Made by a program: the position numbers and the translations under genes
Part shown: one piece after another, positions 53,248 to 64,000 of the stretch
Numbering within the stretch: the stretch's first letter is position 1
How the letters are laid out: every line of letters begins with the position of its first letter
Assembly: GCA_024867545.1 (NCBI GenBank)
Contig: JANFNE010000025.1
Span: 620,001 to 684,000, forward strand
Reading direction: 5' to 3'
Length of the DNA stretch: 64,000 bases
Origin: Phytopythium helicoides
Lineage: Eukaryota > Oomycota > Peronosporomycetes > Pythiales > Pythiaceae
The notes under the pieces: model-generated
Told to the model about the DNA's origin: nothing
Databases searched by the model: none
What the model saw: only the letters and a program-made list of their open reading frames with translations

Positions 53248-53557
53248 TGGCGAGCGACTGGAGGCGGCGAGCGAGCGGCTGGAGAGCGAGTGAGCGGCGC
53301 GCGGATCTTGTGGCAATGAGGGGAGCAGCGAGCAGCTACGACTGGATGGGTGAAGAAAATCGGCTGCGCAACTGCAGGGGCTAGGGCGTGGGAGGGCGAC
53401 TACGGGATTGGATTGGTGGAAAAGAAGGCGAGGACGGGGTTTTGGCCAATCGAAAGGTGGGTGGATGGCATGGGTTCACTTTTGCAACTCAGAAGGTATG
53501 GGTACGCTTTTTTTTATCTTTTGGTGCTACATACCAAGTACGTATGCGCAGTGGTGT
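53248..53557. other. Intergenic region between TMEM198-like members 4 and 5
   Basis: About 310 nt, purine-rich on the plus strand next to the member 4 start, followed by a T-run at 53510-53520. No gene or convincing start-site match. Confidence 0.4.
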
Positions 53558-54502
53558 CTACGCGGCGTCGGCCTGCTCTTTGCTGCTGGCGTCGCCGCTC
53601 TGCTGTTGTTGCTGCTGCTGCTGCTCGTCCTTGGCCTGGTGATCCAGGCCGCTCGCGGACTTTTTGAATTGGTAGAGGGCGCCGGCGGCCGACGCGAGCG
53701 CGACGGAAGACAAGTAGCCCCACCAGACGACTGGGATGTCGTACGCCAAGGCGCCGTCCGCGGTCTGGTAGCGCAGCTGGTCCAGCAGGATGGCGCTCGG
53801 GTAGAAGCCGAGGAAGTAGCCGACGCCCCAGACCGTCATCTCGGCTCCCACGATGCTCGTGGCAGCGATGATCGCAGGCTTGTCGAGCTTGAGCGTCACC
53901 ACGCCGCCCACGACGGAGAGCACAACTGCCAGCGCTGCTAGCACGATGTCGGCGTCGGCGACGTACACGAACGCCACGAACGATGTGGTCAGCGAGTACC
54001 CGAGCAACGCGCCAGCTGCTGTGCCGATCAGGAACGACCGCACGGAGTATGAGACTTGCTTGACGACCGCGGCCATGAGGGGGCCGGCGGCAGCAAACGC
54101 CACCCAGTTCGTCCACGTGACCGAGTCGTCCTGCACTGCACCTTCGAGGATCGCAGCAGCAATGATGCCGCCTGCAATGTATGCGCAGATTGCAGCGGCT
54201 GGCACGAAGTTCTGGTAGCCTGACGCCGCCATGCAGACGCCGACGATGACGCTGAGCGCTGAGATTGCTCCTGGGCCAAGCTCAATGTCGTCAGACTTGC
54301 CGTGTTTCTTCGCCTTCTTGGCTTTTGCTGGCGCTACTGTTGATCTGCTCGTCGCCTTGACGGAGGTCTCTCGGAGATGGAATGTGTACGTCTTGGAGGC
54401 TGAGACCGAAGTCGTTAAATGACCCGCTGAGGTAGATGGAGTGGTGAGTGACGTGACCAGCGCGACCAGCGCTAGCACGAGGATCAGCGAGCGCCGAGCC
54501 AT
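53558..54502 (-). CDS. TMEM198-like (DUF4203) membrane protein, cluster member 5, 314 aa
   Basis: Start at 54502 (MARRSLILVLALVALVTS). Unlike its neighbours it has a Lys-rich segment before the first helix (APAKAKKAKKHGKSDD) and a C-terminal poly-Gln run (8 Gln). Family blocks are looser: GYQNFVPAAAICAYIAGG, GVGYFLGFYPSAILLDQL and YDIPVVWWGYLSSVA. A minus-strand TCACTTCCAAATAGTCG about 45 nt upstream (near 54541-54557) may be the start site. It is the oldest-looking member of the cluster by sequence. Confidence 0.83.
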   Translation of the reverse strand: MARRSLILVLALVALVTSLTTPSTSAGHLTTSVSASKTYTFHLRETSVKATSRSTVAPAKAKKAKKHGKSDDIELGPGAISALSVIVGVCMAASGYQNFVPAAAICAYIAGGIIAAAILEGAVQDDSVTWTNWVAFAAAGPLMAAVVKQVSYSVRSFLIGTAAGALLGYSLTTSFVAFVYVADADIVLAALAVVLSVVGGVVTLKLDKPAIIAATSIVGAEMTVWGVGYFLGFYPSAILLDQLRYQTADGALAYDIPVVWWGYLSSVALASAAGALYQFKKSASGLDHQAKDEQQQQQQQQSGDASSKEQADAA

Positions 54503-54802
54503 TGAATCTGTTGTGTGAATCAAGGTGCTATCGAGCTCGACTATTTGGAAGTGAGGACGTTCGTGAGCAATCGCGTGGCATGCGGGACGCCCCGGCCCAC
54601 TGAGACCATGTCAACAGCATCACCGAGGATGATATACTAGGGGCTCAAGGAGAACAAATGTGAGCGCTCTGGTCTTACTCGAGCTCCGTTATCTGGTGAT
54701 ATCTGAGGTGGGAAGACTTGGCTGATAAAGGGTACACCGCTGCAACTGCTTGGATGGCTACAACACAGAGATATGCACCGGGCTCTGAATTCCTACTCTC
54801 TG
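54503..54802. other. Intergenic region between TMEM198-like member 5 and the coiled-coil gene
   Basis: 300 nt that carry the probable start-site element of member 5 and the downstream region of the coiled-coil gene; no coding sequence recognised. Confidence 0.4.
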
Positions 54803-57800
54803 CTACTGTAGTTCCGTGTACGGCCGAAAGGCATCGCGGATTAGTTCTATCTGCTCGTTGAAACCGGTCTCATCGCCATGCCTCACATAACGTTCATCAC
54901 AGTTTTCTGCTCGTTTCGAACCAGTTTCTTTCACACAAGGGCTCCTCTCCTGAACACCAGCTGTCTTCGTCTTGGTGACATCCATCTGTTCGGCGTTGGT
55001 GTCCTTGGATTGGATGCGTCCCATGCAACGCGCAACATAATGCTCAACGGCAGCAGGAAACGCTTGCAGTTGCTTCAGCAAGATATCCTCCTCGTTTTCA
55101 TCGGAACCCGTGTGGAATGGTAGCCATACCTTCCGTTCGTCGTCCTCGCTAGTTGCAAACTGTTCAAAGAGCTGCGAGAATCGACGCGAAAACGCCCGGT
55201 GGCGAGCCTCAAGTTCGCGAATTATTGCGCTCAGTGTTGTCGTGGACTCTTCTCGCCGCTGCAAATCGCTTGCCAACTGATGGAGAACGACAAAGGTCAG
55301 CATACTTAGCAGCACCAAAATACGGTTCTTGTACTCGAACCTGTTCATTCCACATGTTCTGCTCTTCACTTAGCGAGAGAGCCTCATCGAGCTGACTTGC
55401 TAGGTCTACAACCTGGCTCTGAAGCTCAGAGTGGTCGGTCAGGATCGATTCTTGTTCCTTCAAACGCCGCTCAACTCTCAGCAACTTCCGCTGAAGCTCT
55501 TCGTTCCCATCCTGCTGGGTCTGTAATTCACATCTACTCTCAGCCAGAGTGTCTTCACTGAGCTTCAGGTCTGATTGCAGCTGCTCTATTTGCTCCAACA
55601 ACGAGCAATTGTTGCTGTCTACAGCTTGCATTGCGAGAACTTGGTTGGCGAGAGATTCCATCTCGATCGCTACCAGTTCCACTTGGAATGTTCGCTGCAG
55701 AAATCAATGATTGAAGTTAGTTCATGCAGGTTTACGTAATTGCATTTATGAAATTGCATACCTCAGATAGCTCAGATCGGGATTTGATTAGCTGTTGATG
55801 ACATTGTTCGATATCAATTGAGTAGATTCTGCAAGTCTCTTCCAGTATTTTGCGTGCATTGCGAAGATCAAGCCGCTCTTGGTTCCACGAATCTCGGCTT
55901 TGTATCATCTCATTTGCCGCACAACCTACCACCTCGGTGATTCCTTCGAGCAACTTGCGTAGAGAAAGAGGCAATATCTGTTTAGTTGGTGTCCCAGCAT
56001 CTCTAAAAGAATCCAAGAGAGAGCCCAAGGCAGTGTAGCATGCGCGCAATCTACTCACTGTGCACATATCCACTGTGCCACGATCGTTTTCGCCTGTTTC
56101 AAGCACATTTAAAATCTCCACAGCAGCTACTATTGCCGAGTCCAGCTCAATAGCAGCCTCCGCGCCCTCATGCGCTCTACGCTTTTGATCTTGTAAAGAC
56201 TTTAAAGCGTCCTCAAGCTCGTCAATTTTTTCAGCAAGCTGTTTCCTTGTCATCTCCAGCATTTCACCTAGCTCTCGAAGTGCTTTCTTCAACTCCTGAT
56301 TCTCTGCGTCTAAAGGGCTGAAGCGATCTTCCAAATCTCGAAGCTGTTGAGTAGATACTTCCTGCTCGGCGTCATTTCTCGCCACTTCCTCGTCTAGACC
56401 GTGCTGCAGGTCGTTTGCGCGCTTCATGAAAGTTGCGAGTTCGTTTTCGAGCAAAACAGTCCGCGATTTTAGATCCTCGTTTACCCCTGAAATTTCCGCA
56501 ACCGACTCAAGGAGCTCTTCTTGAAGCGTATTCATTTCATCGAGGTGGATCTGGCGTCGTTTTGCTTCATCTTCCCAATGACTTGCTTTCTGAGCTGCAT
56601 CACTGGCAGTTTTCTTTGCTTCAACGAGCTGCTCTGCTAGAGAGTCCTTCTCATGCACAAATCCTTCGAGTTTAGCTCGCAACGACGTGGAATCACCCTC
56701 AGCTTTTGTGAGTCTAAGCTCCAGCTGACGCTCTCGCTCTTGCAACCGGCTGGATTTAGATTGTTCTAGTTTGTATTGTTCAAGGGTGAGGTTCAGTTCT
56801 CTCTGGATTGACGCAAGTTGCTGCTGAAGCTTCGTCTCGTTTCCTCGAGTTTGGGTTTTATACTCATCATGAATTTTGTATTGTCGTTCGAGCATCTCAC
56901 GAGACTCCAAGTGGCTTTGCTTTTCGCGCAAAAGCTGCTCTTCAGCGATATTTACTTGCTGTCGGAGTTGTTCGATATCACGCTCTCGCTCGTAAACTGA
57001 ATGCCTAAGCTCAGCTAGTACCACGAGAAGTTCTTCGTGGCTAGACACTTGAAACTCACCTGCTTTGAGATGAACTACTTCCTCCAGCACGCGTATATAT
57101 TGCCTCTGCTCCTCGATTTCTGAGTGCGAATTGTTTGCAATATTGTCCTGAATAGTATAATTCCTCTCGCTAATTTGACTTCGATCCCGCTGTTCAAAGT
57201 AGTTCTGGACTTCGACTGCCACTTTTTCTAAACGCTTAGCTGACAGTTCGTAGTTCCTTTTCTCCTCCTCCATCTCTTTGATCTTGCGATCAAGTGCACC
57301 ACTCGTATTTTTGCAGCCCGATTGCCCACTAGAATTTGCTGGAGGATTCTCTGATTGTGGTTTTCTTCTTGAGGTTACACCGGAGACTGTTTTGCCAACT
57401 TGTCGATGCTGCTTGAGTAGAAGTTTTAGTCGATCGTTCTCGAGCTTTTGCGACGCAGCCTCGCTCTTATAGCTTTCTATTTGTGCGCGCTGAGTTGATA
57501 GCTGCTCATACACTTGTGTCAACTCGCTCGCTTGCTGTCTCAGCTTCTTTGCCAACGTGTCAACTGGGTGTACACTTGGAGTAGGTATTGACGACTGTGG
57601 GCTAGTTGACGCCGTTTCAATGAACTTCGACTTTGGAGATTCTAGTCTTGATGCTTGAGCTTTAATCTCATATCCACCACGATCTGTAGATGTTGTATTC
57701 TCTCTGCTTTTGCTGTTTGCTGGTTCACGATCAGACGTGTTGGCTGTTATCTTTCTTTCTGAGAGCCTTGGTGATGACAATATTTTAACAGGAGATGCTC

Positions 57801-58098
57801 GACGACTGGCTTGTGCCTTCGGGATTTCTCCTTTGGATTTGAGGGGATGGCTCACCGATTTTACCCGCACGCGCTGATTTACTCGGAACGGGTGCTCTGG
57901 CGCCATTGGCGGAGGAGGTGGAGGTGGAGATGGCGATGACGCGTTTTGGTCCTCTGGAAGAATCTCGAAAGGAGAGTACCCGGTGTTCTCATCATCTCTT
58001 CCCTCACTTGAGCTGCCTCCTGATGCCACTATCATAGCACTAAAGCTACCGCGTGGGGGAAGTGTGATGCTCGTAGATGCAACCCTCGTTGCCTTCAT
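54803..58098 (-). CDS. Long coiled-coil protein, 3 exons, 1054 aa
   Basis: Exons 58098-55762, 55694-55341 and 55276-54803, with introns of 67 and 64 nt, phase 0. The ATG at 58098 is the first in the frame. The N-terminal 190 residues are disordered with a Pro run (SPSPPPPPPPMAPEHPF) and basic Ser/Thr-rich stretches; nearly everything from about residue 195 to 960 is heptad coiled coil (LRQQASELTQVYEQLSTQ and similar); the C-terminus is charged and non-helical. The layout resembles centrosomal or basal-body scaffolds, but no specific family is recognised. It is transcribed away from the C2-IQ-EF-hand gene, with 126 nt between the two ATGs. Confidence 0.8.
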
Positions 58099-58224
58099 CG
58101 TGCAATTCAACAAGCCATCGGTAACTGCCGAGTGTGTACGCCAAAGGGCGTTAGCAAGCACTCACGGCGTATCCAAATTTGATACCGCGAAGGAGCCAAA
58201 TCCGCCGCGACCTTTTCTTCCTGG

Positions 58225-61200
58225 ATGGCACCGCAAGGGAGTCGACCAGAATGGATCGGGACACAGCTGCAGGTCCTCGCAATCTCTGGCCTCGAGCGCT
58301 CGCACTCAAAGCCGTTTCGTTCGCGTGATTTATAAACAGCACTCATCTCAGCTCAAAGACTGTGTTGACGATGTGCGCGCAATCGAAAGCTCTACAAAGC
58401 CGATAGATCTCATTCCGGAGCGCCGAAGTGGTCAATACTACACTGCAGTTTGGGGTAGTCCTGCTCAAAATGGAGGTGGTGGGAACACTTCATGTTGCTT
58501 TGAGCTGCCTGATCATGTCGACAGGATCGAGTTGCAAATCTGGAACCACTTTGCTACCGGTTTCGACGTTTTCCTATCGAAAACATCCCTTTCTCTTGAG
58601 CAGCTCCGAGTCGCATTTGGACAGTGGTCAGCTGAATAATGCACTGATATCAACAGGTTGTATGTGGGTCCCGCTGCAGCTTCCGAGTCGCCAGGCAAGG
58701 AAAGACCTAGGCGCCCTCGAGCTTAGCGCACAGATCAACGTCGATTTTATTCATGATGACAAAATATCCAAAATCCGCGAGCAATTACGTCAGCAGAAAC
58801 GTAAAGCCGACGGAGCTAGTGCTCACGAGACTGAAGAAAAGGATCAGATCGGGGTAGCTGACCCAACATTTGCGTTCACCAAGCCTTTTCTACAAGTTGA
58901 ATGGGGACTCATCGCATCAACAAGCGTTCGCCACCTCTTCTTCCATGTGAGGCGCAAGCATTGATCTTACGTTTACGATAACATTCACTCACAGAATGCC
59001 ATTGCTACACCTAGAACGATGTGGAGCGAATACTCGATTTTCGAGAGCTGGTACTGTTTGGCGATGTTGAGCGCGAGATGGATAACGATGGCTTTGATGG
59101 AGACTGTCCACTTTTCGTCGACTCAGGTCATTTAGCAGCTTTTCGCCTTACGCAGTTCGCGGCACAATACCTTGCGCATTGCGTTGATGCAATAGATTCT
59201 CGAGTCGGTGGCTACAGTTCTCAACTGCGAATCTTAACTGATGCAGCAAAACAGTTGCGTAAGCGAAATCGTGTACTGGTAGGTCGGCTTCATTATTTAC
59301 ATCACCAGGTGAGAACTAATGGGTTGCTTTCACAACAGAGCAAAAACCGTAGACAGCTAGAGCATGAACGCGACCAACTATCTCGTGTAATCGAGACATA
59401 TGAGCGGTTTCGGCATCCTGACGATTGCACCTCAAAGAAATTGATCGATGGGGTATACCAAACAAATGAAGAAACTCCTGACGAAGTTATGTTATTCCAG
59501 AAAGGGAAGACATACACGCACGACAAGCTATACCTTGAGCAACTGCCAACTGCAAACGATCAGGCTGAAACTCAAGCCACAAAGTCGCCCCTTTCTGCCA
59601 AGAAGCCAGCGTTTATAATGACGTGGGAAGAGAGGGAGCAAGAGCGGCAACGCGAAAAAGAGGCAACCAAGGCACAACGCATACTTGATGAACAGCGGCG
59701 ACTACAGAGGCGGCTTGATGAGCGCACTTCACTGGATCAAAAGGAAATGAAGGCGGCACAATATCGGGAGCTGAAAGCACTGACTATCCAGCACGCATTT
59801 CGGTGTTGGACCTGGAGAATGAGAGGACATAGGTTTAGTCAACAGCAAACAGCTGCAAAACGAGCTGCGGTAATGGTCCAAGCGCATGTACGGCGATGGT
59901 TACACATGAAGGCGTTCTCGAATTTGCGTATTGTGCTCATGCGAGAGCGAGAGCAGCGACTGATGACTGCAGAAGACACCGACAGCACTTGTAGGAATCA
60001 GAATTTTGAAAGAAAGCTTTTAGTCCAAGATGAAAAGCAACCGTCGCAAGCCTATACCGTCGAAGTGGATGCTGATCAATTTTTGCTACCGCAAGCCGAG
60101 AACACCTTGCCATCGCCGGCTGAAAATGTAGAGCTACTTGTATCTGCATGGCGAAAATTGCGAGTGAGTACGCTTGAAGCAGCTAAAGTGCGCGCTTCCA
60201 ATGGGGTCATGGACTTTCGAGCTATTTTCCGGCTTCTTGACTTGCGCCGAGATGGTGTCATTGATCGATCTGAGCTAAGACGTGGGATGAAGCTGCAATT
60301 TAATATCGACATCGATCGAAAACTCACGCGTGGGTACGTACACAAACAAGTATAAACGAATACTTGTCTACTAGCAACTAACAGCCCATTTACAATCTTA
60401 CAGATTGCTAGCATTGATCCGTGGGAAGGCAGGTGAGCCTTCAACGCCACTTTTGCTATCCTCCGATCAATTTTGTAAAGGATTAGACTTGGAGCGGTGT
60501 AGCAATAGCAACAACAGTGGTGGCGATATCGATAAAAGTGATGACAGCGGTGTACCGAAGACTCACATTGCAGAGCTAGCTGACGAGGACCGAATCTCGG
60601 ATACAGGATACTTCAGACACCAGGAGTGGCGTCCATATTGATATGGTTCAGGGTTCATTACAAGGGATAACTACTCGAGAGGATGACATAAACCAGCGAC
60701 TGCTTGAAGTGGCATCTGCAGCTCAGGCTCTTCGAAGCAAACTAAACATTGCAGCTCGCACCCACCTGGCCAGTACGGGCAAGCTCCCTAACTCTTACGG
60801 CTATAATGAATTCCGCGCAGCGCTGTCACGTGTATTTCAGGCGTTTGACACAGACGGGAGTGGGAAGCTTGATTTGAAGGAGTTGGGTGATTGTCTTGCT
60901 TCGATTGGTGTTCATGTAAGTGACAAAAATATGGTGCTACTTCGAGAGTGCTTTTGCTCGAGTGCTGGCTCTAGAGCGCTTGGAGCCGGCGACGATGCAG
61001 TTACAATTTCCGAGTTTGTATCTTTTGTCTTAGCCAACTCTTCAACAGACTCTGTGCACCGACCTCAAGAAGAGTTAGGACTTCTTGGTTATCGAGTACG
61101 AAGCGTCATACTAAGCCGAATTGAGAGCGCACGCGAACATTTGACTAGTAAGAGTGGCCGGTCTGTGAGTCTCGATGACGGTCTTCGATGGGTTTTTCGA

Positions 61201-62756
61201 TTTGCATATCCAGAAAAGAAGAGAGAATGCAGCCTGAAAGAGTTTGCAAAGCGCTTGAGATCTATAAAAGAGCTTCGAGACATATCATCGGGTCAAATCG
61301 TCCGCATTGCAGCTTGCTTCGACTTAGATGGAGACTTACGCATCTCCTTCGACGAATTACTAGCGTGGCTCAGACTCGACTCACCAAATCCGTCAACTGT
61401 GCCACTACAACCAGCCACACCCCTCTTCGATCTCGTGGTTGAGCCTATCGATAGTCACTCTGGTTTCCACATTATGCTGAAAGATGTTGAAATGAAAGTA
61501 GGCGCACTGCGAGATTTGATAAAGAACGTCGCTGTTTGTGTCAGCGATTCGAGAACAAGTGACACCAAGTGTCTTACTGGTGCTTGTTTGACCGCATTGA
61601 TCATGATCGCAGTGGGAAAATCGTGTGTGATGAGCTTGCTCGATTTTTGTCGTCACTTCCATCAGCACTCATTGGTTCGAAATCAAACAGCACTCGTATT
61701 GCTCGGCTTCTAGTCGATTTAGTCGATAGCTCGGCCAATGGAGTAATATCTCGTGAAGAATGGCTACGTTTCTCACTCGATCGATATGCTCCAATCGCGG
61801 AGGAATACTCGGTGCGAACATTCCTTCGCTACCATATCGCTTTGATTACAAGCGGGGGAGACCAGCGCTTAGGAGCAGCACAATGGCTAGCGAGCCTTCC
61901 AGGAACAGTACAAATACTAGGTACTACTGCCAACCGTAATACTCATTACAGCGACGGTTTGAGTCATTGCTGTAGGATTCGCGTTAGCGAATTCCGACAA
62001 GCGCTTCGGAAGATAATTGGAACCGGTCGGACCGACTCAAATACCGATGGAGTTTCGCTGGTGTATACGGCTGTAAATGCAGCAACGAAAGCTCTTGACA
62101 AAGACAGCAGTGGCTGGATTACAACTGAAGAATTTGTTGGTTGGATTCTACCCACACGCGACCTCGAGGAAATTATTGGCCTCATACGCAGGTGCTGGGG
62201 GCGTAAGCTGCGCCAATCACAAGCACCTCGACCAGACTTTTTGGGATCTAATTTTGCAGAGAATCTGTACGATCAATTTGATTCCGATGGAAATGGATTT
62301 CTTGCGCGCCGTGAACTACAGATTGGCTTACACTCGGTTCTTGCTCTTGACCTATCGAGTAGCGAGGTTGAGACGCTTGTTGCAGCCTATGATACTGATG
62401 GTGATGGATGCTGGAGTCGCCATGAGTTTATTGAGTTTGCTCAAGATTTAGCATCCCTTGATGCAATAAAATCGGTGGTTATTCCAAATGCCATGACAAC
62501 GAAATCAAATCTTGAAAAAGAAGACATTGATTACTTTGATCAAAAAGCAGACAAAGCAATGAGTTTAACTCCTTCCGATGCGTCATCAAACGAGGACTAC
62601 TCGGTACGATCGTCTCCATCAGCTGGTATATCAAACGATGCGGCTTCTGAAGCTTACAGTTCTTCTTTCCAAGAGTCAAGTCCATCGAGATCTTTGGTAG
62701 CCCAGTCAAGAGATCAAGCGCCTGGTGTTCACTACGATGATGATTTCGAAGAGTAA
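58225..62756 (+). CDS. C2-IQ-EF-hand protein, multi-exon, probably a flagellar calcium sensor
   Basis: Exons: 58225-58272, 58352-58946, 59015-60333, 60404-60549, 60617 to about 61480, and 61570-62756. The last junction is not resolved. Order: a C2-like domain (RIELQIWNHFATGFDVFLS then MWVPLQLP), a coiled segment, two IQ-type motifs (AFRCWTWRMRGHRF; VMVQAHVRRWLHMKAF, about 59780-59930), then at least six EF-hand-like loops. The clearest are DTDGSGKLDLKE (about 60850), DLDGDLRISFDE, DHDRSGKIVCDE, DKDSSGWITTEE, DSDGNGFLARRE and DTDGDGCWSRHE. It ends YDDDFEE, a tail common in ciliary proteins. One surplus base near 58606 disrupts the C2 segment. The first exon (MAPQGSRPEW) is the weakest part. 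Confidence 0.72.
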
Positions 62757-62813
62757 ACGTGCTCTCAACTATGACGAAAGCAGTGCAAAACTAAATTTTC
62801 ATTGTCTTGCAGC

Positions 62814-64000
62814 TTATATTTGAACAAGACGCGTGTATTCGTTGGGCTTGCCTTTGTCGACGTTCTCGTTGCTCTTAAAGGCCATGACCGTATGGTCATC
62901 ATGCCCGTTGTGCACAGTCGAGACCAGCGCATATAGAAGCAGCGTCGGAAGGCCAAGTAGGGCGATCGGGGCGGTATAATCGCCATCAAGAGATGTCTGC
63001 GTCCACGGATTGATAACATAGTTCAACAATCCAAATGTAAATGAGACAACCGCGAGGAATGCCTGAAGTGTGCCGTAGAGCTCCGGAGGGAAGCACATCA
63101 CTGTCGTTAAAAACACAAGAGATAGTTAGCGTTTTGTTAGGGCGATCCATACCACTGAGACTTACTGATATACGCGAACTGTAGTGCATAGAGGCAAGCC
63201 TGAGCCATAGCGTAGACGATAAAGGTCAGCGCTTGAGCAGCCAGAGATGGCACTAGCATCATCATGGCGAAAATCTGAGTGAGCCCAAGACACGCAACGA
63301 ACACGAGCTTGAACCCAAAATGATCGATGGCGTATCCGATCACAGGAGAGTACAAAAATGTCCCGTTGACGAGCATAGGATACAACACGTCGGTGAACAG
63401 CCTTGCTTCTTGTACATTGTCGCCAGCGAGCCGATTCAAAAGACTGGGAAGGGCACCGCCTGCAAATGCAAACAGCAATGAAATCCATCCGAAGAAAACT
63501 GCGAAGAACCACAGGTCACGACGATTCATCAACTGGATCTTGAGCGCATCGAGCAAACCGTGAGGTGGCTACGCGTAGACAGAGCAGCATATTTGTTAGT
63601 CGACTAGTCGATACTTGTACTACTACAGCACCATAATGCAAAAGGAGAACACACGTGAATATGAGGCTTTTCAAGCCTGAATCCGGGGATCACAAGGAAA
63701 TCTGACGGAGCCACCACGTTGTTGGTGGGAAAGAGCAGGAAACACACGCAGGTGCACGCGAGAACGATGATTCTGATTAATGCCAGCGACGGAGTTAGCT
63801 TGGAGAAGCACACGCCCATCATGCACGCAAAAAAAGAAGCGCACCCATAGCTCGCGAAGAAGTCCTTGCGCGTGGTGAGGCCGTCAAATTGTAGCAGCAT
63901 GTATATGTAACCGGAGCAATTGAAGAGACTAGAGAGCACACTGCACACAAAACCTTGGACGCTGTAGAGCTGGAGTATTTGGAATGCGGCCAGGTACGAC
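62814..64000 (-). CDS. SLC43-like MFS transporter, partial at the 5' end
   Basis: Exons >64000-63655, 63568-63166 and 63100-62814, with introns of 86 and 65 nt; the joins give PHGLLDALKIQLMNRRDLW and ALQFAYIMMCFPPELYGTLQ. The visible part includes about eight helices, SLFNCSGYIYMLLQFDGL, DHFGFKLVFVACLGLTQ and the LYGTLQAFLAVVSF block that is typical of the SLC43 (LAT3/4-like, amino-acid or nucleobase) branch of the MFS. The 3' end is complete (stop at 62814); the start is outside the window. Family assignment is moderate; substrate is not predicted. Confidence 0.75.

Noticed and set aside
52351..53319. 322-codon antisense frame opposite TMEM198-like member 4
   Set aside because: It is the mirror of a strongly GC3-biased gene; its protein is low-complexity Glu/Asp/Arg without structure, while the minus strand encodes conserved helices.
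60550..60645. Apparent frameshift and second ATG in the C2-IQ-EF-hand gene
   Set aside because: A 67-nt intron (60550-60616) with a CTGAC branch-like site restores one frame, so a separate gene starting at 60643 is not needed.
1..64000. CRISPR arrays, insertion sequences, rRNA or tRNA genes
   Set aside because: No spaced direct repeats, terminal inverted repeats with transposase, cloverleaf with TTCRA box or rRNA-like segment was recognised by eye; a tRNA scan would be needed to be certain.

Overview
The window looks like nuclear DNA from an oomycete (Phytophthora/Pythium-type water mould). The evidence is short GT-AG introns (54-86 nt), GC-rich third codon positions, close gene spacing on both strands, an axonemal dynein (so flagellate zoospores), and copies of the oomycete Inr/FPR-type core promoter (TCAYTYYnCAWTTT-like) just upstream of many start codons. 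All gene models come from reading frames, splice signals and remembered family motifs. No database search was possible.

Layout. 1-1.3 kb: little, then a 69-aa protein. 1.5-15.2 kb (minus): one large multi-exon dynein heavy chain with degenerate ATPase sites and no sixth AAA or C-terminal domain; a leucine-rich-repeat gene ends 5 nt before its start (15.2-16.3 kb). 16.4-18.1 kb: a 12-TM MFS/BT1-like transporter. 18.6-19.4 kb: a TMEM198-like membrane protein with a frame break in its signal peptide. 19.9-21.3 kb: the first of four SLC35F-like transporters. 21.9-24.5 kb: a TBC1D23-like protein with an added WW domain. 26.0-28.6 kb: two secreted heme-thiolate (chloro)peroxidases. 28.9-33.4 kb: three more SLC35F-like transporters. 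34.0-39.1 kb: two coiled-coil proteins, one with an RS tract. 39.4-45.4 kb: an intronless THADA/Trm732 homologue. 46.3-48.4 kb: two more peroxidases. 48.4-54.5 kb: five tandem TMEM198-like genes. 54.8-58.1 kb: a coiled-coil protein, divergent from a C2-IQ-EF-hand protein (58.2-62.8 kb). 62.8 kb to the edge: a partial SLC43-like transporter.

Two themes stand out. First, three small families are interleaved and locally amplified: TMEM198-like (6), SLC35F-like (4) and secreted peroxidases (4). Second, probable flagellar/calcium genes lie at both ends (dynein and LRR on the left; coiled-coil and C2-IQ-EF-hand on the right). Several genes, mainly the dynein, carry single-base frame breaks that introns do not explain; these are either assembly errors or gene decay.
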